Positions 50,934-59,437 of a stretch of DNA of 59,606 nucleotides are shown here, in pieces. This DNA is from DATBMA01 sp036555105 (GTDB taxonomy: Bacteria; Actinomycetota; Acidimicrobiia; Spongiisociales; ZC4RG35): contig DATBMA010000081.1 of NCBI GenBank assembly GCA_036555105.1, positions 1 to 59,606 of the forward strand, written 5' to 3'. The number at the start of each line of letters is the position of its first letter. Position 1 is the first letter of the stretch. The notes below the pieces were generated by a model. That model was not told the DNA's origin. It saw nothing but the letters and a program-made list of their open reading frames with translations, and made no database searches. A program made the translations under genes and the position numbers.

Positions 50934-51434
50934 GTGGCCAGGTCCTTGATCCTCAATGCTTCCTATGAGCCGCTGTCGGTGGTTCCGGCCCGCCGGGCGG
51001 TCGTGCTCGTGATGCGGGGCAGGGCGGTGGCCGTCTCCTCAGGTGACGAGGTGTGGCGGTCGGCCGAGACCAGCGTGTTGGTGCCAACCGTCGTCAAGCT
51101 GACCCACTACGTGCGGGTCCCCTATGAGCGCTCGGTCCCGGTGACGAGGCGGGCCGTATTCGGGCGCGATGGGCATCGCTGCCAGTACTGCGGAGGCCAG
51201 GCCGAGAGCCTCGACCACGTGGTTCCCCGTTCCCGCGGCGGCCTCCACACTTGGGAGAACGTCGTCGCCTGCTGCCGGCGCTGCAACCTTCGCAAGGGCG
51301 ACAGGATGCTGGTCGAGGTCGGGCTCAGCCTGCAGCGACGCCCGCAGGAGCCGGGGGGTTACGGATGGATCTATGCGAGCGCGGGCTACAGCGTCGACCC
51401 TGCCTGGCAGCCTTACCTGGCGGCCAGCGCCTAG
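50934..51434 (+). CDS. HNH endonuclease domain protein
   Basis: 166 aa. The N-terminal region (SLILNASYEPLSVVPARRAV) is typical of a widespread actinobacterial HNH family. The HNH core has CQYCG (83-87), DHVVPRSRGG (His95), Asn109 and CCRRCN (Cys114, Cys117): a zinc-bound beta-beta-alpha-metal fold. No toxin-antitoxin, restriction or phage gene is adjacent, and the family is near-universal in the phylum, so a housekeeping nucleic-acid role is more likely than defence. GTG 50934 fits the family start; earlier in-frame codons fall in the repeat array. Confidence 0.85.
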   Translation: MARSLILNASYEPLSVVPARRAVVLVMRGRAVAVSSGDEVWRSAETSVLVPTVVKLTHYVRVPYERSVPVTRRAVFGRDGHRCQYCGGQAESLDHVVPRSRGGLHTWENVVACCRRCNLRKGDRMLVEVGLSLQRRPQEPGGYGWIYASAGYSVDPAWQPYLAASA

Positions 51435-51443
51435 TCAGGCCGC

Positions 51444-51980
51444 TCAGACCAGGGCTCTGCCCACCGCCTCGCCGAGAGCGTCCGCCCAGCCGGACACCAC
51501 CACCGCGCAGCCGGCGCTAGGGGGCTCGTCGTCGAAGCGGAGCAGGACCGTCAGCACCCGCCACTCACCGATCCGGTCCAGGCCCATCCAAAGCATCTGG
51601 GGCTCGTCCAAACCGTCCAACTCGCAACGGGCCGAGACCACCCCTTGGGCAGCTGCGACCGGGTCGGCTTCGACCACCCGGGAGACAACTTGCTCCCCCC
51701 GGCCCACCTCCACCAGCATTCCACCCTTGTCGGCCTGGAGACGGGTCCAGGTGGCGGCCGCCCTGAAGTTGGTCGGAGCCGGCTCTGGGGGCTGCGGCTG
51801 GGAGTGGCGGAATCCGTAAGTCACCAGCAGCGAGCGCACCCGCTCGAGCACGACACCTTCATCCGCTCCATCGCTCAGCTTGACCTTGATGCCGGAGAGA
51901 CCGCCCTCCCCGAGCTCCAACTCGATGCCCTGCACCCCGTCGACTCCCTCGAGCCGCTGGCGCAACCCCGTGATCGTCAT
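51444..51980 (-). CDS. Conserved protein of unknown function
   Basis: 178 aa, soluble, no signal. From ATG 51980 the N-terminal half (MTITGLRQRLEGVDGVQGIE ... GIKVKLSDGADEGVVLERVR) looks like a small alpha/beta domain; a Pro-rich hinge (SQPQPPEPAPTN) leads to a beta-rich C-terminal domain (EVRR-like strands with ARCELDGLDEPQMLW). It overlaps the preceding small gene by 4 nt (ATGA), so both are one operon. No family with known function recognised. Confidence 0.7.
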   Translation of the reverse strand: MTITGLRQRLEGVDGVQGIELELGEGGLSGIKVKLSDGADEGVVLERVRSLLVTYGFRHSQPQPPEPAPTNFRAAATWTRLQADKGGMLVEVGRGEQVVSRVVEADPVAAAQGVVSARCELDGLDEPQMLWMGLDRIGEWRVLTVLLRFDDEPPSAGCAVVVSGWADALGEAVGRALV

Positions 51981-52243
51981 TGCCCCACCCTTCTCAACCG
52001 CTTGCGCCATCCGAGGTATGACACCAGGTCCTGGGCCGTGGCGTCCGTCTGCTCGGAACCGTATGCGGTTGCCGCCCTCCAACTGACATAGTCGCGCTCG
52101 GGCAGTGGGAGGAAAGGTGGCTTCGCCCACCATCGACCTCTGCGCATAGCCCACCCGGCCCGTATGGCCTCAGGCCACTGACCGGGTCGGGTCAACAGAG
52201 ATCGCGCATAGCGCAAAGCCCCACCCTCCACAGTTGCATCCAC
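51977..52243 (-). CDS. Small conserved basic protein of unknown function
   Basis: 88 aa, basic and Trp-rich, no membrane helix. The segment WPEAIRAGWAMRRGRWWAKP with PFLPLPERDYVSWRAATAYG and DLVSYLGWRKRLRR resembles small proteins seen in many actinobacteria, from memory; function unknown. GTG 52243. Coupled by a 4-nt overlap to the 178-aa gene, and divergent from the moxR operon (50 nt apart). Confidence 0.68.
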   Translation of the reverse strand: MDATVEGGALRYARSLLTRPGQWPEAIRAGWAMRRGRWWAKPPFLPLPERDYVSWRAATAYGSEQTDATAQDLVSYLGWRKRLRRVGQ

Positions 52244-52293
52244 CCCACGCGCCGGTCAGCATACCCAGCCAGGTTGTCGGCACCAGGGGGATC

Positions 52294-53283
52294 TTGAAGG
52301 CTCACCAAGAGATCAGTCCCGCGCAGGCGGGAGAGTCGAGGCTCCGCTGGTTCGCGTCCACATTCGATGCCATAGCTTCGAATGTCGAACGGGTGATACA
52401 AGGCAAACGACCCACCATCGAGCTGGTGCTGTGCTGCCTGGTGGCCGAGGGCCACGTACTCATCGAGGATGTGCCCGGGGTTGGCAAGACCCTGCTCGCC
52501 AAGTCACTGGCCCGTTCCATCGCTGGGGACTTCAGTCGCATCCAGTTCACTCCCGACCTGCTCCCGGCCGACGTGACCGGGGTCTCGATCTGGGACCGGG
52601 TCGGGTCCAGCTTCGCTTTCCAGCCCGGCCCGGTCTTCGCCAACGTCGTCCTAGGTGATGAGATCAACCGCTCGAGCCCCCGCACTCAAGCCGCACTGCT
52701 CGAAGCGATGGAAGAAGGTCAAGTCACCTCGGATGGAGTGACAAGGAAGCTCCCAGCCCCTTTCATGGTCGTAGCCACTCAGAACCCGCTCGAGCATGAG
52801 GGGACATATCCGCTGCCCGAGTCACAGCTGGACCGGTTCATGATGCGGGTCGACGTCGGCTACCCCAGCCGTGACAAGGAGCTGGAGATGCTGAACACTC
52901 ATGGCGACCATTCCGCCTACGACGATCTCGATGCCGTCAGCAACGTGGAAGAGATGGAATCGATGATCGACCTCGCCAGGCAGGTGACACTGGGAGAGCC
53001 TGTCCGGAACTACCTGCTCGACCTCGTCCTGGCGACGCGCCAGCACCCCGATCTGTTGGCAGGCGCCAGCCCCCGGGCCGCTCTCCACCTCCAAAGGGCG
53101 GCGCGGGCGTGGGCTGCGGCTCGAGCCAGGGACTATGTGACGCCGGATGACCTCAAGGCGGTCTTCTCCCCCATCGTCGCCCACCGCATGATCCACCGCC
53201 CGGAGGCTGTCATCCGCGGCAACAGCGGGGCCGAAACCGCCCTTGCGGTCCTCGACCGGGTGCCCGTGCCGACTCCGGCATGA
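52294..53283 (+). CDS. MoxR-family AAA+ ATPase
   Basis: 329 aa from TTG 52294 (GGGGGA just upstream); no ATG is available near the N-terminus. Walker A EDVPGVGKTLLAKSLA, Walker B LGDEINRSSPRTQAALLEAM, sensor 1 VATQNPLEHEGTYPLPESQL, and a C-terminal lid with SPRAALHLQRAARAWA. MoxR ATPases work with DUF58 and VWA proteins in chaperone-like or maturation complexes. ATGA overlap with the DUF58 gene. Confidence 0.92.
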   Translation: MKAHQEISPAQAGESRLRWFASTFDAIASNVERVIQGKRPTIELVLCCLVAEGHVLIEDVPGVGKTLLAKSLARSIAGDFSRIQFTPDLLPADVTGVSIWDRVGSSFAFQPGPVFANVVLGDEINRSSPRTQAALLEAMEEGQVTSDGVTRKLPAPFMVVATQNPLEHEGTYPLPESQLDRFMMRVDVGYPSRDKELEMLNTHGDHSAYDDLDAVSNVEEMESMIDLARQVTLGEPVRNYLLDLVLATRQHPDLLAGASPRAALHLQRAARAWAAARARDYVTPDDLKAVFSPIVAHRMIHRPEAVIRGNSGAETALAVLDRVPVPTPA

Positions 53284-54407
53284 GTCTGACCACCAGAGGA
53301 TGGGCAGCGCTGGGAGCGGGGTTGGCCGCACTGGTGGCGTGGCCGGCGATCGGAGAGCCCGCCCTCTTGGTGACCGCCGCGGTCCTCCTCGCGGCACTGG
53401 CGATCGCGGCGATTCGAGTAGGGCGCTTCCGCCCAGAGCTCGACATCGCTCGTGAGTCCGCCGGCAGGCAGGTGCCAGAAGGCGGGCGAGCAGAGGTCCG
53501 ACTTCGCATCTCCACCCGGGGGTCGGTCACCCCCCTTATGGTCGTCGAGGACTCGGTGGGCGAGCTGGGCCGTGCCACATTCTCCCTCGGGCGCCTGCGA
53601 CCGGGGCAGGAGGCCACGGTTCGGTACGAGGTGGTCTGCAGACCCCGCGGCATCTACGCGGTTGGACCGGCCACGGCACGGTGGCGCGACGACTTCGGGC
53701 TGGTCGAGAGGTCGCGGCTGATCGGATCGGCGCAGCGACTGGTGGTGGTGCCTGCGGTCGAGCAGCTGCGCGGCCTCCCGCCTGGCTCGGGCTGGGAGGG
53801 ACAAGGAGGCAGGAGGAGCCGCCGCACAGCGCGAGCAGGCGGCGAGGACTTCACCGCGCTCCGCCCTCACCGCCCGGGCGACGACCTCAGGCGTATTCAC
53901 TGGCCCGCTACCGCCCGCCACGAGGAATTGATCGTTCGTCACTTCGACACGCCAGTGCGGTGGAGAGCCCTCGTCGTCCTCGACACGAGGGCGGCCGCTT
54001 ACTCCGATCCCCATGCCTTCGAGCAGGCCGTGCGCGGCGCCGCCTCCATCCTCGAGCTCCTCCTCGGCGCCGGGTTGCCCCCTCTGCTCTGGGTGGGTGG
54101 ACCCCGATTGCTGGTACCAGGAAACGAAGCGATGTCTGCCCTGGCGTCGGCCAGGACTGCAGCAGACCGCCTCCCGTTCCCTCCAGCCTCGGAGGTGCGG
54201 GGCACGATCGCGCTTGTCACAGGTCAACCTGATGAGCAGGTGCGGGGTTGGGTCATCACCCACGCCCCTGGCGCGGTCTTGGCCGTGGCCAGGTCCGGTT
54301 TCGAGCCACTGGGAGTCCCCACCTTGCAGCTGCGGCCGCATCAGGCGCTCGCACAGGCGTGGGCCGAGACGTTCGCAGGACAATGGGCACCGCCCTCGGC
54401 TGGCTGA
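53280..54407 (+). CDS. DUF58 protein with N-terminal membrane hairpin
   Basis: 375 aa. Two membrane helices (about 7-45), a beta-rich extracellular-type segment, then DUF58 with its signature FTALRPHRPGDDLRRIHWPA (ending TAR) and a VWA-like C-terminal fold (RALVVLDTRAAAYSDPHAFE) lacking a full MIDAS. The gene lies between moxR and the transglutaminase gene, the common three-gene order. Overlaps the next gene by 25 nt. Confidence 0.9.
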   Translation: MSLTTRGWAALGAGLAALVAWPAIGEPALLVTAAVLLAALAIAAIRVGRFRPELDIARESAGRQVPEGGRAEVRLRISTRGSVTPLMVVEDSVGELGRATFSLGRLRPGQEATVRYEVVCRPRGIYAVGPATARWRDDFGLVERSRLIGSAQRLVVVPAVEQLRGLPPGSGWEGQGGRRSRRTARAGGEDFTALRPHRPGDDLRRIHWPATARHEELIVRHFDTPVRWRALVVLDTRAAAYSDPHAFEQAVRGAASILELLLGAGLPPLLWVGGPRLLVPGNEAMSALASARTAADRLPFPPASEVRGTIALVTGQPDEQVRGWVITHAPGAVLAVARSGFEPLGVPTLQLRPHQALAQAWAETFAGQWAPPSAG

Positions 54408-56599
54408 CCGGCCTCGGGGGCATTGCTCTCTGCCTGACGACCCTCGCCGGGCTGATGGTGCCCATCGCTCCCCCGCCGTTACCGCCCGTCCTCGTCACCG
54501 CCACGGTCGGCGGCCTGTTGGCAGGTTGGGCGTTGCAGAAGATGCGGGTGTCGCCATTTACCTGGGCCTTGGCCGCGGCCCTTGGTCTGGCAGCCGTACC
54601 GCTGGCCGCCGGGCCCGACACCGCCGATTCCCTACGCCAGGCCTGGGAGCTGTTCAGGTACGCGGTGCCGCCCGTCCCGGCCGTCCCGGCTCTGATCGGG
54701 ATCACCGCGGCCATGATGTGGCTGTTGGGGATGGTGGCCGGTGCGGCCGCCACCAGTCGCCACCTCACCCTGGCCGCCCTCCCGCCGCTCGGGACCGCGG
54801 TCTTCCTTCTGGTGCTGGATCGAGCGCCGACGCCATGGTGGGCGCTGGCGGCAATTGCCCTCCTTCTCGGCATCGGGCTTCTGGCGGATCGCGGCCTGGT
54901 ACGAATCTCCGAGATGCTGCCGGCAGGCGGCTCGGTCCTCGCCGCGTCATCATTGGCGCTGTTGCTGACGCTCGCCCTCGGCGGCCTCGTCCCTCAAGGG
55001 GGCCTGACGTCCTGGCGCAACACAACCGGGAGCGGGGCGGGAGTCGGAAGCGGGGCAGCCTTCGACCTGTTCGTTGGCATGCACCGCGACCTCATCGAGG
55101 CGAGCTCCGAGCCGGCCTTCCAGGCGATCACGGATGGGGCGGGGACCTTCTATTGGAGCCTGATCACTCTGGCCGACTATGACGGAGAGCGGTGGACGCC
55201 GGGCGCCCTCACCATCGGCCGGGCAAGCGGCTCTACTTGGGAAGACCCGCGCATGCTTCCCTATGGCGAGACCCAGGCGGTTGTGCAGGACGTCACGATC
55301 TCGAGCCTCCAGGAGTCGCTTCTGCCCCATCTCTACTCCCCCACCGGCTTCGCCTCCGACGACGAGGTGCTGCTGGCAACCTTGCAGGCCCGTCAGGACG
55401 GCTCATTGCTGTTGGCAGCTCGTACGCGGCCGGATCTCACCTACCGGGTGGAGTCACAGGTTCCTACCGCGACGCTGGCCGACCTGGCCACGGCCGCCGG
55501 GCTTCCACCGATCTTTTCGCAGGCTGCCGCCGCCGGCCGCTTCTCACCATCGACCCGACCGGGCGGCAGCCGGGAGCTGCCGGCCCCGCTTCGCCAGGTC
55601 TACACCCGCTTGCCGTCCGACCTCCCGGACGAGCTGACCAGGCTGGCCAGGGCGATTACGGCAGGAGTCGAAACCGACCTGGAAAAGGCCGTGCTGCTCG
55701 AGACGTTCTTCCGCGATCCCGCCAATAGGTTCGCTTACGACCTCTCGACCAGCGGCCACGACTCCCCCACTCTGGCCGCCTGGCTCACCGATACGACCAG
55801 CCCGCTCTACCGGCGCGGCTATTGCGAGCAATACGCCGCCGCCATGGCGGTGCTGGCAAGGGCGGTCGGGGTTCCCTCCCGCGTAGTGCTCGGCTTCGCC
55901 CCGGGAGAAGCGATTGGGCCCGGAGTGGTGGAGGTGCAGAAGCGTCATCGCCACGCCTGGGTTGAGATATGGCTTGTCGGGGGCGGATGGACCCGCTTCG
56001 ACCCGACACCTCGGGGAGATGGCCCCGCCTCGACCTCCTCCCAACTCGCCTTCGACCCTCGTCAATTCCTCCCGCCCGGCACCCCAGCCTCCATCCCGGT
56101 CATCGGCGAGACCGGCGAGGACGAGCCCACTCCGGACCGGGGACCCACCACTCCAGCCGACCAACAATCCGGCGCGGGACTGAGCCTCCCGCTCGGCCCG
56201 ATCTTCCTGACGCTGCTGGGGATGGTGGCATTGCTGGCGATCGTCCCCACTTGGAAGTGGGCGAGACGAGGCATGCGTCGCCGGCGCTGGCGCCGCGGGG
56301 ACACCCGGGCTGCCTGGAGAGAGGTGTCCGACCGCCTGTCCGATCTCGGCGTCGCCCGGAGGGGCTCACAGACGATGGTCGAGTTCGCCAACGGCATCGA
56401 TCCCGCGTTCGCAGCGGTAGCCCACCGGGCAGGTGCCGGCTTCTATGGGGGCAAGAGCGCATCTGGCCTGACCCCGGCGATGGAAAGGGCCGAGGCGAAG
56501 CTGAAACAGATCTTTTCGACCAGGCGTCGCCTCTTGGCCTGGCTCAGCCCCCGCTCGATGCGGCCGGGTAGTGGCCTGTCGCCTTCCGCTCCTCGGTGA
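54383..56599 (+). CDS. Membrane transglutaminase-like protein (DUF3488/TgpA type)
   Basis: 738 aa. About seven N-terminal membrane helices, a large extracytoplasmic domain with a transglutaminase core, and one C-terminal membrane helix (IFLTLLGMVALLAIVP) followed by a cytoplasmic DUF4129-like tail. Catalytic triad visible: Cys in RRGYCEQYAAAMAVLARAVG, His in RHAWVEIW and Asp in TRFDPTPRG. With MoxR and DUF58 it forms the TgpA-type operon, thought to modify or cleave envelope peptides. Its end overlaps the convergent merR gene by 56 nt. Confidence 0.9.
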   Translation: MGTALGWLTGLGGIALCLTTLAGLMVPIAPPPLPPVLVTATVGGLLAGWALQKMRVSPFTWALAAALGLAAVPLAAGPDTADSLRQAWELFRYAVPPVPAVPALIGITAAMMWLLGMVAGAAATSRHLTLAALPPLGTAVFLLVLDRAPTPWWALAAIALLLGIGLLADRGLVRISEMLPAGGSVLAASSLALLLTLALGGLVPQGGLTSWRNTTGSGAGVGSGAAFDLFVGMHRDLIEASSEPAFQAITDGAGTFYWSLITLADYDGERWTPGALTIGRASGSTWEDPRMLPYGETQAVVQDVTISSLQESLLPHLYSPTGFASDDEVLLATLQARQDGSLLLAARTRPDLTYRVESQVPTATLADLATAAGLPPIFSQAAAAGRFSPSTRPGGSRELPAPLRQVYTRLPSDLPDELTRLARAITAGVETDLEKAVLLETFFRDPANRFAYDLSTSGHDSPTLAAWLTDTTSPLYRRGYCEQYAAAMAVLARAVGVPSRVVLGFAPGEAIGPGVVEVQKRHRHAWVEIWLVGGGWTRFDPTPRGDGPASTSSQLAFDPRQFLPPGTPASIPVIGETGEDEPTPDRGPTTPADQQSGAGLSLPLGPIFLTLLGMVALLAIVPTWKWARRGMRRRRWRRGDTRAAWREVSDRLSDLGVARRGSQTMVEFANGIDPAFAAVAHRAGAGFYGGKSASGLTPAMERAEAKLKQIFSTRRRLLAWLSPRSMRPGSGLSPSAPR

Positions 56600-57068
56600 C
56601 GTCGTCCTCGACCCGTCGCAGCATCGAGAGGAACTCGTCGCGGTCGAGCTCAAACCTGGTCACATCCTCCCTCACCGTCCGGGCGATCTCATCGATCCGG
56701 ACGAAGAAGGCGAGCTGGCCCTCACGCAGAGCATCGAGTAGCTCGCCGTCGTCGGAGCTGACCCGGAAGATGGTCTGCCCATCCGTGACCAGCTTCACCT
56801 CGGACAAATGGGAGTCCATGTCGGCGTTGCGTCGGAGGTAATCCCAGGCACGGCGCACGCGCTGCAGCGACATACCGTTGTCCAGGAGGCTGCGCACCAC
56901 CCGAAGCGCCACGAGGTCGCGGAACGAATAGAGCCGGCGGATTCCCGGCCGTCCCCCTGTCCCCTGGATCGACGGGCTCACAAGATGAACGCGATCCCAG
57001 TATCTGATCTGATGAGGCGTGCAATTGGTCAGCTTGCATGCCTGCTCGGCGGTGAATCCTTGCTCCAT
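56544..57068 (-). CDS. MerR-family transcriptional regulator
   Basis: 174 aa. N-terminal winged helix-turn-helix (FTAEQACKLTNCTPHQIRYW) with the wing (GRPGIRRLYSFRDLVALRVV), then a helical dimerisation region (SLLDNGMSLQRVRRAWDYLR) and a C-terminal part without the Cys cluster of metal-sensing MerR. Ligand unknown. GAGAGG precedes the ATG. Confidence 0.88.
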   Translation of the reverse strand: MEQGFTAEQACKLTNCTPHQIRYWDRVHLVSPSIQGTGGRPGIRRLYSFRDLVALRVVRSLLDNGMSLQRVRRAWDYLRRNADMDSHLSEVKLVTDGQTIFRVSSDDGELLDALREGQLAFFVRIDEIARTVREDVTRFELDRDEFLSMLRRVEDDVTEERKATGHYPAASSGG

Positions 57069-57199
57069 CTGCCTCTCGCCCGAGAACTGCTCCAGCCACC
57101 CGAGTGAAGGTGACTCCCTCCTCCTCTCGTTCCCCCGAGGTCCCCTGGTCGAAGAGGTGTGACCGAGGTCGTGGGGGCCGTGACTCTAGCGGTCTGTTG

Positions 57200-57529
57200 T
57201 CAGCCGCGACGGAACGGGCGCCGACCTCGCGCGGATCTTCGCCGCGTGGTCGGGGGCTCGGTGCCTCCCGAGCGCGCTCGGAGCACTTGCACGAGGATCG
57301 TGGCCGACGCGACGAACAGAGCGAACCCGATGAGGGCGATCGGTGTCGAGCGAGCGAGGAATGCGATGATCAGTGCGAGCCCGCACGCCATACCGACCAC
57401 AGGCAGGCGGACACCGGTGCGCGCAGACCGTGCGATGCTGCGAACGGTGTGGGCGAACGCCGGATCTTCTTCGTAAAAACGGCGCTCGATCTCCGCCAGG
57501 ATGCGTTCTTCGTGATCGCTCAGCGGCAT
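57200..57529 (-). CDS. DUF3040 membrane protein
   Basis: 109 aa. The N-terminal motif LSDHEERILAEIERRFYEED is the DUF3040 hallmark; two hydrophobic helices (about 41-60 and 63-85) and a basic tail follow. Actinobacteria-specific family, often near ftsZ/mraZ or dinB genes; function unknown. The ATG has AAGGTGAGG just upstream. Confidence 0.88.
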   Translation of the reverse strand: MPLSDHEERILAEIERRFYEEDPAFAHTVRSIARSARTGVRLPVVGMACGLALIIAFLARSTPIALIGFALFVASATILVQVLRARSGGTEPPTTRRRSARGRRPFRRG

Positions 57530-57565
57530 CGCCTCACCTTACCCCGACTCCTACGACCACCACTC

Positions 57566-57571
57566 AGTATA
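57566..57571 (-). promoter_or_regulatory. -10 element of the DUF3040 gene
   Basis: TATACT (5 of 6 matches) on the minus strand, 36 nt before the ATG, would give a leader of about 30 nt that carries the AAGGTGAGG ribosome-binding site. Confidence 0.45.
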
Positions 57572-57602
57572 CGAATCCGTCGGGCCAGCGGAACGGGCGA
57601 CA

Positions 57603-58790
57603 TCAATCGGGCCGTCGACCAGATGGATCTGCCCGCAGCCGGGCTGGCCCTACCTTGCCTTCGCCAAAGCGCGATCGCACCTGCTCAACCGCCCCTGCCA
57701 GATCGTCCCACTTGGCGGGGCGATCGACTGCGAGTTGGAGTGGAGCCCCAGCCGGTTCCAAGGATGAGGCGGCCACCCCCAGGAGCCTCACCGGGCTGGT
57801 CCATTCGACCCGCTCCGCGAGGGTTGATGCGGCCCGCCACAGGTCGCGGGCGACGTCCGACGGGCCTGCCAGCGTCAGGCTCCTGGTGATGGTGGTGAAG
57901 TCGGTGTAGCGGACCTTGATCGACACCGTCCGGGAGGCCAGACCGGCCCGCCGCAGCCTCCCCGCCAGCCGGTCGCAATGAGAGAAGAGCTCGGTTTCAG
58001 CCTCTGATCGCCCATGCAGGTCGATCTGATACGTCTGCTCGACGGAGATCGACTTGGCTTCCGCATCGCCGACCACCGCACGATCATCGATCCCGGCCGC
58101 AAGCAGCGCCAGCTGGTGGCCGGCGGCCGCGCCGATCCGCTTGGCCAGCATTTCCTCCGGAACGGCGGCAAGGTCACCGATGGTGTTGACCCCGAGGTTG
58201 TCGAGCGCGGCTTGCGATGCTTCGCCTACCCCCCACAACGATCTGACCGGAAGTGCGTGCAAGAACTCCAGTTGGCTCTCGACCGGCACGTGTCTCAATC
58301 CGTCGGGTTTGGCGGTCTCCGAGGCGAGCTTGGCGATGAGCTTGTTGGAGGCGATGCCGACCGAGGCCGGCAGGCTCAACCGATCCCGAATCTCGGTTCG
58401 AATCGCGAACCCGACACTCGGGGCGTCTTCGTAGAGAAGGCGAAGGCCGGAGATGTCGATGAAAGCCTCGTCGAGCGACAGCCCTTCCACCAACGGGCTG
58501 AAACTGCGGAAGACCTCGAAGACATGCTCGGAGACCTCCCCATAGTGATGGTGATCTGGCGGCACCACGATCAGGTTGGGACATGCTCTGCGGGCTTGGG
58601 CAGTCGGCTGAGCCGAATGCACCCCGAATGCCCTCGCCTCATAGGAGGCGGAGGCGACCACCCCGCGCCGATCACCGCCGCCGACCACCACCGGCCTGCC
58701 CCGGAGCTCCGGCCGCCGCAGTCTCTCGACTTCGACGAAGAAAGCGTCCATGTCGACGTGGGCTATGTGCTCGGCGAAAGCGGATGCCAC
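57603..58790 (-). CDS. dinB: DNA polymerase IV (Y-family)
   Basis: 395 aa from GTG 58790. Catalytic carboxylates in HVDMDAFFVEVE and GLSLDEAFIDISG; the helix-hairpin-helix thumb and little-finger domain follow (SVSIKVRYTDFTT-like strand). A possible clamp-binding motif PLQLAVD is near the C-terminus. Translesion polymerase. No LexA box is seen; the -10-like TACCCT ends 8 nt before the GTG, suggesting leaderless expression. Confidence 0.93.
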   Translation of the reverse strand: MASAFAEHIAHVDMDAFFVEVERLRRPELRGRPVVVGGGDRRGVVASASYEARAFGVHSAQPTAQARRACPNLIVVPPDHHHYGEVSEHVFEVFRSFSPLVEGLSLDEAFIDISGLRLLYEDAPSVGFAIRTEIRDRLSLPASVGIASNKLIAKLASETAKPDGLRHVPVESQLEFLHALPVRSLWGVGEASQAALDNLGVNTIGDLAAVPEEMLAKRIGAAAGHQLALLAAGIDDRAVVGDAEAKSISVEQTYQIDLHGRSEAETELFSHCDRLAGRLRRAGLASRTVSIKVRYTDFTTITRSLTLAGPSDVARDLWRAASTLAERVEWTSPVRLLGVAASSLEPAGAPLQLAVDRPAKWDDLAGAVEQVRSRFGEGKVGPARLRADPSGRRPD

Positions 58791-58798
58791 CAGACCCG

Positions 58799-58804
58799 AG
58801 GGTA
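58799..58804 (-). promoter_or_regulatory. -10 element of dinB, leaderless spacing
   Basis: TACCCT on the minus strand ends 8 nt before the dinB GTG. Array G begins 6 nt further upstream, over the -35 region. Confidence 0.45.
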
Positions 58805-58810
58805 GGGGGC

Positions 58811-58851
58811 GTGGGAACGTTGCGACTGTGAGACTGAGCGACCGTGAGCCC
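58811..58851. repeat. Octamer array G in the dinB/phosphatase divergent gap
   Basis: Units GTGGGAAC, GTTGCGACT (9 nt), GTGAGACT, GAGCGACC, GTGAGCCC. The GTG start of the phosphatase gene (58844) is the first three bases of the last unit, so the array supplies a start codon. Confidence 0.65.
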
Positions 58852-59437
58852 GTTCGTTCACCTGCTTCGCCACGGTGAGGTGCACAACCCCGACGAGATC
58901 GTCTATGCCGGGCTGGAGGGCTTCGGCCTCTCCGACCGCGGGCTTCGCCAGGCGGAGGCCGCGGCCGAGTTCCTCGCCACGCGCAATGTCGCCGCCATCG
59001 CCTCTTCGCCATTGCAGCGGGCATTGGAGACCGCCGCCCAGGTGGCACTGGCCGCCGGCTGCCAGGTGACGGCCGACGAGCGATTGACCGAGTTCGGCCT
59101 GGCCGATCGCTGGGCGGGAACAGGCTGGCGAGACCTGCCGACCCGCTTTCCTGGCGAGCTCGAGGCTTATCTCACGAACCCCCTCGAAATGCCCTTCTCA
59201 CCGGAGACCGTGCCCGCCCTCGCCGAGAGGGTCGGCGGGGCGATTCGGGAGCTGTCTGGACGGGCGACCGGCGAACTGGTTGTGGTTTCACATCAGGATC
59301 CCCTGCAAGCGGCCCTGCTCTTCTTGACCGGTGCCAGCCTGGCCGACCTGCGGGTCGACCCGCCCGGCCACGCCGAGATCATCACGTTGGCCCCTGGCCC
59401 CATCTGGCAGCTGGTCGGGCGGTGGCGACCGGACTGA
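58844..59437 (+). CDS. Histidine phosphatase (phosphoglycerate mutase-like)
   Basis: 197 aa. Catalytic LLRHGEV (His10), second-arginine region SSPLQRALETA, and the late His in VVVSHQDPLQ. This is the branch of the superfamily with broad phosphatase activity rather than glycolytic mutase; in actinobacteria some act on phosphosugars or phosphoserine. The GTG lies within repeat array G. Confidence 0.85.
   Translation: MSPFVHLLRHGEVHNPDEIVYAGLEGFGLSDRGLRQAEAAAEFLATRNVAAIASSPLQRALETAAQVALAAGCQVTADERLTEFGLADRWAGTGWRDLPTRFPGELEAYLTNPLEMPFSPETVPALAERVGGAIRELSGRATGELVVVSHQDPLQAALLFLTGASLADLRVDPPGHAEIITLAPGPIWQLVGRWRPD

Noticed and set aside
50934..51434. HNH gene as part of a defence island
   Set aside because: Neighbours are mraZ and conserved housekeeping-type genes; no restriction, toxin or phage genes are present.
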